A model generated the notes under the pieces. It saw only the letters and a list, made by a program, of their open reading frames with translations. It was not told where the DNA came from and did no database searches. Positions 1-4,767 of a stretch of 6,125 nt of DNA are shown one piece after another (positions within the stretch are counted from its first letter, which is position 1; each line of letters begins with the position of its first letter). The DNA lies in assembly GCA_964655005.1 (NCBI GenBank), contig CAZZKE010000103.1, forward strand, positions 1 through 6,125, read 5' to 3'. The position numbers and the translations under genes are program-made. This DNA is from CAZZKE01 sp964655005. GTDB lineage: Bacteria; Pseudomonadota; Alphaproteobacteria; Rhodospirillales; JABHCV01.

Positions 1-49
1 CGTTAATTCCGCCGCCTATAACGGCTAGGTCGTAGCTTTTGACGGTCAC
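1..49 (-). CDS. glpD: Start of FAD-dependent glycerol-3-phosphate dehydrogenase (partial, N-terminus only)
   Basis: Only the first 16 codons lie in the window; the gene runs off the left edge. Read on the minus strand from a GTG at 49-47 the peptide is MTVKSYDLAVIGGGIN, and the next base (G) fits a following glycine. A short polar lead, a hydrophobic beta strand and GGGIN(G) form the Rossmann FAD/ADP-binding motif. This exact style (YDLxVIGGGINGAG) is characteristic of aerobic sn-glycerol-3-phosphate dehydrogenase, a membrane-associated flavoprotein that oxidises glycerol 3-phosphate to dihydroxyacetone phosphate and passes electrons to quinone. The start is supported by GGAG at 58-61, eight bases upstream. 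It follows the MaoC gene on the same strand after 143 bases, so it may have its own promoter. Other FAD oxidoreductases of the DAO family remain possible because only the N-terminus is visible. Confidence 0.72.
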   Translation of the reverse strand, partial: MTVKSYDLAVIGGGIN

Positions 50-57
50 CCGTTCGA

Positions 58-61
58 CTCC
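58..61 (-). promoter_or_regulatory. Ribosome binding site for the glpD-like gene
   Basis: GGAG on the minus strand, eight bases before the GTG at 49. It decides the start codon of the truncated left-edge gene, for which no ATG is available nearby. Confidence 0.6.
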
Positions 62-65
62 GGTT

Positions 66-89
66 TAATACCAAATTGCAGAAAGAATG
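66..89 (-). repeat. 24-base motif, copy A, upstream of the glpD-like gene
   Basis: On the minus strand this reads CATTCTTTCTGCAA followed by TTTGGTATTA. It matches the plus-strand sequence at 4700-4723 at 21 of 24 positions. It lies between the outer arm of the inverted repeat and the ribosome binding site of the glpD-like gene, in the leader or promoter zone. Its function is unknown; it could be a shared promoter/operator element or part of a dispersed repeat. Confidence 0.5.
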
Positions 90-92
90 GCT

Positions 93-198
93 CATTGAGA
101 CGGCTTCACAAGCTTTTTGGACGTTGTTACCCACGGCCTACCCCGCGTGCACCGCGCCGTCGGCCCCTAGCCAAAAGGCTTGTGAGGCCGTCTCAATG
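93..198. repeat. Long imperfect inverted repeat (hairpin or MITE-like element)
   Basis: The arm at 93-120 begins CATTGAGACGGC and ends CAAGCTTTTTGG. Its reverse complement recurs at 171-198, beginning CCAAAAGGCTTG and ending GCCGTCTCAATG. The 28-base arms differ at only two positions and both ends of the match are sharp. The 50-base interior is GC-rich and can fold further: ACGG at 133-136 pairs with CCGT at 157-160, enclosing CGCG at 144-147 and CGCG at 153-156. The element sits at the 3' end of the minus-strand operon and contains the last codons of the MaoC gene. The layout fits either a small non-autonomous mobile element with terminal inverted repeats or a strong transcript-end hairpin. 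No target-site duplication and no strong T-run are obvious. Confidence 0.7.
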
Positions 199-693
199 GG
201 TCTTTATCAGTGATCCTTGGTATAAGCGGTTCCGGGCCGGTCGCCGCAGGTACATGCCCATACCCAGCACGGTCATGACGATTTCATCGTGCTGGTTGCT
301 GACTTCCATCAGCGATTTGACGATGCCCCGGTCGGGTTTGCTTTTCGATGGGATGACGGCGTTGATATGGGCTCGTGCGGTGATCGTATCGCCGGGCCGG
401 ACCGGCTTCAGCCAGCGCACCTGATCGACGCCCGGCGACCCCATGGACGACGAACCCGTTATATAGCCATCGACCATCAGCCGCATCATTACCGAAACCG
501 TATGCCAGCCGCTGGCGATGATGCCGCCATAGACCGAACGGGCGGCGGCTTCCCGGTCGATGTGAAAGGGCTGGGGGTCGAATTCGCTGGCGAAGCGGAT
601 GATTTCAGCCTCGCTGAAGGTATAGCTACCGCATTCCAGGACCGCGCCTTCGCGAAAGTCTTCCAGGTAGCGGGTAATTTTTTTATCGGTCAT
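193..693 (-). CDS. MaoC-family hotdog hydratase (acyl-CoA dehydratase-like)
   Basis: A 166-residue cytosolic protein of usual length for single-domain MaoC hydratases, which add water to trans-2-enoyl-CoA thioesters using an Asp-His pair. The hydratase signature lies at about residues 34-65: FASEFDPQPFHID, then SVYGGIIASGWHT. Asp39 and His44 are the expected catalytic pair. The stretch VRWLKPVRPGDTITARAHI (about 92-110) is the typical central hotdog strand. The start ATG (693-691) overlaps the TGA stop of the upstream thioesterase-like gene as ATGA, implying translational coupling. The family-like sequence ends near LRRPA; the final residues (RNRLYQGSLIKTH) look like a tail, and the stop codon is supplied by the inverted repeat at 93-198. 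The exact substrate is unknown; its operon partners suggest an acyl-CoA. Confidence 0.87.
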   Translation of the reverse strand: MTDKKITRYLEDFREGAVLECGSYTFSEAEIIRFASEFDPQPFHIDREAAARSVYGGIIASGWHTVSVMMRLMVDGYITGSSSMGSPGVDQVRWLKPVRPGDTITARAHINAVIPSKSKPDRGIVKSLMEVSNQHDEIVMTVLGMGMYLRRPARNRLYQGSLIKTH

Positions 694-1961
694 CGTAACC
701 GTGTTTCCCTTTCTTGTGACCCGAATGACCTGGCCTTTTCGCGGAATTCCTCGGGTAACGGGATCGATTTGCGCTTGTTCAGGTCAAACAGCACGGCGGT
801 TACTTCGACGGTCGCGGTAGTCTCACCGGATGTGGCGTCGCTCAGATGGTGGCTGAAACGGAATGTTTTTTCCCGGGTTTCCAGGAACCGGCTGTGGGCT
901 TCCACCGGCGTGCCGACGGCCATCGGTCGATGATAGCGGATATGGTAATCGAGGGCCGCCGAGCCGATGTCATGTTCCATGCGCCAGGCCAGATCGGCCC
1001 CCATGTGGGTAAAGAAATGCATGGCGGCGTCCGAGACGCAGGAAATAACGAAGGCTGGGGTTGCCACACCGCTATTGCCGACTTCCCAGGAATTGACCGC
1101 CCGGCGGCAGGTGACGACCGTGTTCGCCGGTAATTCTTCCGCCAACCGCGGACCGCTGAGCGGTCGGGGCGGCGGGAAGGCGTCGTCGGTGGCGACGGCG
1201 AAGGTTTCGGCCTTATCGCGCACCGGACCGGTCAGGGCCAGGGTTCCGCCTTCAACGATGTGCCATAACCGGGCGACGGTTTCGAAGCGGGCGGCGACGG
1301 CGCCGGTTTCCGCATTCAACATCAGCGACGCTATATGTAGTTGTTCGCCGTCAATTTTCCTGATCCCCGAACGCATCACCAGCACGTCGCCGGCATAAAG
1401 CTCGCGTTCGAACAGGATCCGCTCGGTAGCCGGAAAGAAGTTGCTTGCCAGTCCCAGCAAGGCCCCGATCCGGGCCAGGGACTGGCTGTTCTTCTGCATA
1501 TAAAATTGTACGTTCATGTGCCGCATCTGATCGCATTCGGCGGCATTCACCCGGCCCCGCCAGGTCACTTCGCCGCCTTGATCGGGTAATTCACGGGGGG
1601 TCGAATAGGCTAGCGGCGGGGCGGTAATTTCGGTGCGGGCGATGCAGGATACCGCGCCGCTTTCGGATAATATCAGCCGGTGGTCGAAAATGTGGTTTTC
1701 GTTATCGGACGACACCAGGGCGCTTTCGATATGGAAAACATCGCCGGACCGCAGACTGAATTGGCGACTGATTCGCTCATCAATCAGGCGGACCCGATCC
1801 CTGCTTTGGCGCAACCGGCGGGGGCCCAGGCCAAATGCGCACAGGGCGTGGGCGGTGGCGTCGGCCACGCGGGCGGTCAGCGCCGCCGTCGTCATCAGGC
1901 CGTTTTCATCGCATTCCGGGGGCTGAATTTCGCCGCGCAGGGTTTCAAAATAATCGGTCAT
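690..1961 (-). CDS. Multi-hotdog acyl-CoA thioesterase-like protein (apparently three hotdog segments)
   Basis: A 423-residue protein, about three times the length of a single 4HBT thioesterase. Three segments look alike in layout. About 10-112 opens with PPECDENGLMTTAALTARVADAT. About 130-235 opens with AAECDQMRHMNVQFYMQ, the clearest 4HBT-type signature (Asp144, HMN 148-150). About 280-400 opens with SWEVGNSGVATPAFVISCVSDA and contains a hotdog-like YHIRYHRPMAVGTPVEAHSRF. Only the middle segment keeps the usual D...HMN catalytic-type motif, so the outer two may be structural or substrate-binding. The likely role is hydrolysis or binding of an acyl-CoA thioester in the cytosol. AGGTGA at 1968-1973 is the ribosome site and overlaps the stop of the preceding crotonase gene, 11 bases upstream; the 3' end overlaps the MaoC start by four bases. 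The hotdog fold is confident; catalytic activity and substrate are inferred. Confidence 0.78.
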   Translation of the reverse strand: MTDYFETLRGEIQPPECDENGLMTTAALTARVADATAHALCAFGLGPRRLRQSRDRVRLIDERISRQFSLRSGDVFHIESALVSSDNENHIFDHRLILSESGAVSCIARTEITAPPLAYSTPRELPDQGGEVTWRGRVNAAECDQMRHMNVQFYMQKNSQSLARIGALLGLASNFFPATERILFERELYAGDVLVMRSGIRKIDGEQLHIASLMLNAETGAVAARFETVARLWHIVEGGTLALTGPVRDKAETFAVATDDAFPPPRPLSGPRLAEELPANTVVTCRRAVNSWEVGNSGVATPAFVISCVSDAAMHFFTHMGADLAWRMEHDIGSAALDYHIRYHRPMAVGTPVEAHSRFLETREKTFRFSHHLSDATSGETTATVEVTAVLFDLNKRKSIPLPEEFREKARSFGSQERETRLR

Positions 1962-1972
1962 GGGATTTCACC

Positions 1973-2767
1973 TCAGCGCCCCTTGAACACCGGCGGGCGT
2001 TTTTCGACGAAGGCGCGGGCGGCTTCCCGGTGATCCTCGGTCTCGCCGGTGCGGGTATGATGCAGGGCTTCCATATCCATTACCTGGCTGAGCGACAGGT
2101 CCATGGCGGCGTTCATGTTGCGCTTCATATAGCGATAGGCGACGGTCGGTCCGGCGGCCAGCTTTTCGGCTATCGCCATGACGCCGGTGGATAACTCATC
2201 ATCATCCATGACCCTGTTGACCATGCCCAGGGCGAGCGCTTCCGCGGCATCGACCCTGGCGGCGGTGAAGTACAGTTCCCGGGCCTTGGCCGTGCCGACC
2301 AGATGGGTAAGGAAATAACTGCCGCCGAAATCACCGGAATAACCGACCCGGGCGAACGCCGTGGTGAACATGGCGGAACGACCGACGATCCGCATGTCGC
2401 AGGCCAGGGCCATGGATAACCCGGCCCCGGCGGCGGCTCCGCCGACCATGGCGATGGTCGGTTTCGGCATTTCATGCAGCCAGCGCGAGCATTCCATCAG
2501 GCCGCGCAGGGTCTGGGCGCGCTGTTCCATGGGGCCGGCGTGGAATTCCTTGTCTTCGGCCATCGCCTTGACATCGCCGCCGGCGCAAAACGCCGGTTCG
2601 GCGCCGGTCAACACGACCACGCCGACCGCCTCGTCGGCGGCCAGGCGTTGCAGGGCTTCCAGCAGGTCGGCCAGCAACGGTCGCGACAGGGCGTTCATGC
2701 GTTCCGGTCGGTTCAGTGTCAGTACGGCGACACCGCCCGTTACCCGTTCGATCAAGTGGTCATTCAT
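1973..2767 (-). CDS. Enoyl-CoA hydratase/isomerase (crotonase) family protein, PaaG-like active site
   Basis: A 264-residue protein of standard crotonase length, and first gene of the minus-strand operon. Crotonases bind acyl-CoA and stabilise a thioester enolate in an oxyanion hole. Visible parts are the N-terminal strand VAVLTLNRPERMNALS (13-28), the oxyanion-hole loop CAGGD (61-65), the second hole loop AAGAGLSMALACD (112-124), and the C-terminal AFVEKRPPVFKGR. Aligned by eye to rat enoyl-CoA hydratase, the two catalytic glutamates (Glu144, Glu164) are replaced by Ser118 and Phe138. Asp146 in GYSGDFGGS sits where PaaG-type isomerases and 4-chlorobenzoyl-CoA dehalogenase have their catalytic aspartate. 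Isomerase or another enolate reaction is therefore more likely than hydration. GAGG at 2775-2778, seven bases upstream, supports the ATG at 2767. The gene diverges from a paralogous crotonase. Confidence 0.9.
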   Translation of the reverse strand: MNDHLIERVTGGVAVLTLNRPERMNALSRPLLADLLEALQRLAADEAVGVVVLTGAEPAFCAGGDVKAMAEDKEFHAGPMEQRAQTLRGLMECSRWLHEMPKPTIAMVGGAAAGAGLSMALACDMRIVGRSAMFTTAFARVGYSGDFGGSYFLTHLVGTAKARELYFTAARVDAAEALALGMVNRVMDDDELSTGVMAIAEKLAAGPTVAYRYMKRNMNAAMDLSLSQVMDMEALHHTRTGETEDHREAARAFVEKRPPVFKGR

Positions 2768-2785
2768 GGTCTGGCCTCGATTTTG

Positions 2786-2859
2786 CGGCTACGACTATAC
2801 GTTAATTTGCCGTCCTGTCACGCCCTTGACGGGGCTTTAAAAGGCAGCCATCGTAGCCG
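2786..2859. promoter_or_regulatory. Nested inverted repeats in the divergent intergenic region (candidate operator)
   Basis: Outer arms CGGCTACGA (2786-2794) and TCGTAGCCG (2851-2859) are perfect reverse complements, nine bases each. Inner arms GTCCTGTCA (2812-2820) and TGACGGGGC (2827-2835) pair at seven Watson-Crick plus two G-T positions. The two dyads are centred within one base of each other (2822.5 and 2823.5), midway between the two divergent crotonase genes. They overlap the predicted minus-strand promoter. This is a plausible binding region for a dimeric or looping regulator of both operons; no regulator gene is in the window. Confidence 0.4.
2794..2821 (-). promoter_or_regulatory. 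Candidate sigma-70 type promoter for the minus-strand operon
   Basis: On the minus strand GTGACA (2821-2816), a 16-base spacer and TATAGT (2799-2794) each match the -35 and -10 consensus at five of six positions. Transcription would start near 2787, giving a roughly 20-base leader containing GAGG before the ATG at 2767. The -35 box lies in the inner inverted repeat. For the plus-strand gene, TTGACG at 2826-2831 resembles a -35 box but no good -10 box follows. Confidence 0.4.
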
Positions 2860-2869
2860 GAATTTTACC

Positions 2870-2874
2870 GGGAG
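2870..2874 (+). promoter_or_regulatory. Ribosome binding site fixing the start of the second crotonase
   Basis: GGGAG lies seven bases before the ATG at 2882. It marks that ATG as the true start, although the reading frame stays open for about 400 bases further upstream, antisense to the other crotonase. Homology to crotonases also begins right at this ATG. Confidence 0.65.
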
Positions 2875-2881
2875 TCGGAAT

Positions 2882-3664
2882 ATGGAAACCCTGGATTTTT
2901 CGATCAGGGAAGGTGTCGCGCGCATCGTCCTCAACCGGCCCGAGGCTGGAAATACGCTGAATTCGGCCATGGGCCACGAACTTATGCAGGCGGCGTTGCA
3001 GTGCGACGAGGACGTTTCGGTCCGCGCCGTGCTGTTGTCCGGGGCCGGGGGAATTTTCAGTTTTGGCGGCGATCTCAAGCATTTCGTCGCCGAAGCGGAC
3101 CGCATCGGCCCACTAATCAAGGAAATAACTACCTATCTGCATTCCGCCATATCCCGCCTGACGCGTATGCAGAAACCGCTGGTGGTCGCGGTCAATGGCA
3201 TCGCCGCCGGGGCCGGGGTTAGTTTAAGCGCCCTTGGTGATGTCGTACTGGCCGGCGAAAGCGCGACCTTTACCGCCGCCTATACCGCCGCCGGATTGTC
3301 TCCGGACGGCGGCAGCAGTTATTTGCTGCCGCGCCTGATCGGGCTGCGGCGGGCGCAGGAAATGTTTTTTACCAATCGTACGCTCAGCGCCGCCGAGGCC
3401 ATGGACTGGGGGTTGATTACCCGTGTCGTGCCGGATGAAGAACTGATGAGCGAGGCCGAAAAAGTTGTCGGCGCCCTGGCCAAGGGGCCGACGGTGGCCT
3501 TCGGCACGGTCAAATCACTGCTTGCCGAAACCTTCAATACGCCGCTGGAATCGCAACTGGAAAGCGAAGCCAGGGGCATCGCGCGGAACGCGCAGGGCGG
3601 CGATGGCCGGGAAGGGGTTTTGTCATTCGTCGAGAAACGCCAGCCCGTTTACAAGGGAGAATAA
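2882..3664 (+). CDS. Enoyl-CoA hydratase/isomerase (crotonase) family protein, aspartate-type active site
   Basis: A 260-residue cytosolic acyl-CoA enzyme. Features in order are the VARIVLNRPEAGNTLNS strand (12-28), the first oxyanion-hole loop FSFGGDLKHF (59-68), the second hole loop IAAGAGVSLSALGD (107-120), and AGLSPDGGSSYLLPRLIG (137-154). TNRTLSAAEAMDWGLITRVV (164-183) follows, and the C-terminal end is SFVEKRQPVYKGE. By eye, the hydratase glutamates are replaced by Ser114 and Tyr134, while Asp142 falls at the catalytic aspartate of PaaG-type isomerases and of 4-chlorobenzoyl-CoA dehalogenase. Delta-isomerisation or another enolate or nucleophilic reaction is more plausible than hydration. 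It resembles the divergent crotonase at 1973-2767 and is probably an older paralogue. The downstream flavoenzyme starts seven bases after its stop, indicating one transcript. Family assignment is firm; the reaction is inferred. Confidence 0.9.
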   Translation: METLDFSIREGVARIVLNRPEAGNTLNSAMGHELMQAALQCDEDVSVRAVLLSGAGGIFSFGGDLKHFVAEADRIGPLIKEITTYLHSAISRLTRMQKPLVVAVNGIAAGAGVSLSALGDVVLAGESATFTAAYTAAGLSPDGGSSYLLPRLIGLRRAQEMFFTNRTLSAAEAMDWGLITRVVPDEELMSEAEKVVGALAKGPTVAFGTVKSLLAETFNTPLESQLESEARGIARNAQGGDGREGVLSFVEKRQPVYKGE

Positions 3665-3671
3665 GCGCATC

Positions 3672-4658
3672 ATGAGCCAGCCATTCAAGACCCCCATCAC
3701 CGAGCTGTTCGGAATCAGGCTGCCGATTATTGCCGGCGGATTGCACTGGCTGGCTAATGCCGATTACGTTGCGGCGGCGGCCAACGCCGGCATTATCGGT
3801 TTCATAACGGCGGCCAGCTTCCCCGAACCGGACGACCTGCGCAATGAAATCCGGCGCTGCCGCGACCTGGCGGGCGACAATCCGTTCGGGGTCAATATCT
3901 CCATGCTGCCGGAACTGATCGAAGGCGAAAAAACCGATCAGGTAATCGCCGTCATTATCGAACAAGGGGTGCGTTTCGTCGAAACCTCGGGACGCAATCC
4001 GGCCCCCTACCTGCCATCCCTGCAAGGCGCCGGTATCAAGGTCATGCACAAGGTTCCCGCCGTCCGCTTCGCCCGCAAGGCGCAATCCATCGGCGTCGAT
4101 GCGGTGTCGGTGGTCGGCGCCGAATGCGGCGGCCATCCCGGCGAAGACCTGATCGGCACCATGGTTCAGGCGACCCTGGCGGCGCGGGATATCTCGATCC
4201 CGCTGGTCGTCGGCGGCGGCATCGGCACGGGGGCGCAACTGGTCGCGGCGCTGGCATTGGGGGCGGACGCCGTCAACATCGGCACCCGTTTCCTGGTCGC
4301 CGAGGAAATCCGGGCGCACGCCGGGTACAAACAACGGCTGATCGAGGCGCATGAAACCGACACCACCCTGTTATTGCAGAGCCTGCGCAACACCCTGCGG
4401 GCGCTGCGCAATGAAACCACCGGGGAAGTGCAGAAGATCGAGGCCGAATTCCCCGGCGATCTGGCCAAAATGATGCCGTATATTTCCGGCAAGGCCGGCC
4501 TTGCGGCCTATGAGACCGGAAACACCGATCACGGCGCCCTGTCGGTCGGTCAGGCGGTAGCCTTCGCCGATAAAATCGAACCGCTGGCCGGTATCGTGGC
4601 CAGGCTGGAAAGCGAAGCGATGGAGGCTATGGAGCGCCTGGACAGGGTGCGGGCGTGA
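3672..4658 (+). CDS. Nitronate monooxygenase family flavoprotein (NADH:quinone reductase PA1024-like)
   Basis: A 328-residue FMN-binding TIM-barrel protein. ITELFGIRLPIIAGGLHWLA (9-28) is the barrel entry. HKVPAVRFARKAQSIGVDAVSVVG (126-149) leads to AECGGHPGED (150-159), with the conserved His155 near the flavin. Phosphate binding is expected at GGGIGTGAQLVAALALGADA (181-200) and VNIGTRFLV (201-209). The stretch LLLQSLRNTLRALRNE (233-248) and the length closely resemble, from memory, Pseudomonas aeruginosa PA1024, annotated as 2-nitropropane dioxygenase but characterised as an NADH:quinone reductase. Either activity, or an acyl-CoA-linked enoyl reductase-type role as for the related FabK, is possible. 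The start ATG follows an AAGGGAG at the end of the upstream crotonase gene; the longer open frame upstream is rejected because it overlaps that gene. No secretion signal is seen, so the protein is probably cytosolic. Confidence 0.87.
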   Translation: MSQPFKTPITELFGIRLPIIAGGLHWLANADYVAAAANAGIIGFITAASFPEPDDLRNEIRRCRDLAGDNPFGVNISMLPELIEGEKTDQVIAVIIEQGVRFVETSGRNPAPYLPSLQGAGIKVMHKVPAVRFARKAQSIGVDAVSVVGAECGGHPGEDLIGTMVQATLAARDISIPLVVGGGIGTGAQLVAALALGADAVNIGTRFLVAEEIRAHAGYKQRLIEAHETDTTLLLQSLRNTLRALRNETTGEVQKIEAEFPGDLAKMMPYISGKAGLAAYETGNTDHGALSVGQAVAFADKIEPLAGIVARLESEAMEAMERLDRVRA

Positions 4659-4681
4659 ACCGGGATGGAATGGTTTTTTTT
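4658..4681 (+). terminator. Possible weak terminator after the flavoenzyme gene
   Basis: AACC at 4658-4661 can pair with GGTT at 4672-4675, followed by a run of eight T (4674-4681) that overlaps the stem end. The stem is only four pairs with a ten-base loop, so this is a weak candidate based mainly on the T-run directly behind the stop codon. Confidence 0.25.
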
Positions 4682-4699
4682 GTGTTGTCCTCTGAGGGT

Positions 4700-4723
4700 C
4701 ATTCTTTCCGCAACTTGGTAATA
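4700..4723 (+). repeat. 24-base motif, copy B, upstream of the permease
   Basis: Reads CATTCTTTCCGCAA followed by CTTGGTAATA and matches the minus-strand copy at 66-89 at 21 of 24 positions. It lies 44 bases before the permease ATG, in the same orientation relative to its downstream gene as copy A has to the glpD-like gene. AT-rich sequence directly after it (TAATAATAT, 4719-4727) could include a -10 box, but no convincing -35 partner was found. Confidence 0.5.
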
Positions 4724-4767
4724 ATATTCCTTGAGGCCGCTATTCAGCTATCCGGGATTTCCTCAAT

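Noticed and set aside
13..73. tRNA-like piece: GTTCGACTC resembles a T-loop, CGCCG/CGGCT an anticodon stem and ACCA an end
   Set aside because: The T-stem has a mismatch, the anticodon loop lacks U33, no acceptor stem can be formed, and the same bases are better explained as the start and ribosome site of the glpD-like gene on the minus strand.
289..933. 214-codon open frame on the plus strand
   Set aside because: It is antisense to the MaoC and multi-hotdog genes, which are firmly supported; no domain is recognisable.
2474..2881. Upstream extension of the second crotonase frame on the plus strand
   Set aside because: It is antisense to the divergent crotonase, has no crotonase-like sequence, and a proper ribosome site precedes the ATG at 2882.
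3465..3671. Upstream extension of the flavoenzyme frame
   Set aside because: It overlaps the crotonase in another frame; family similarity starts at the ATG at 3672.
3534..4352. 272-codon open frame on the minus strand
   Set aside because: It is a shadow of the crotonase and flavoenzyme genes in GC-rich DNA; its residues are rich in Arg, Asp and Gln with no recognisable domain.
4695..4712. Sigma-54 type promoter (GG...GC) upstream of the permease
   Set aside because: The GG and GC are 11 rather than 10 bases apart and the related copy upstream of the glpD-like gene lacks the GG.
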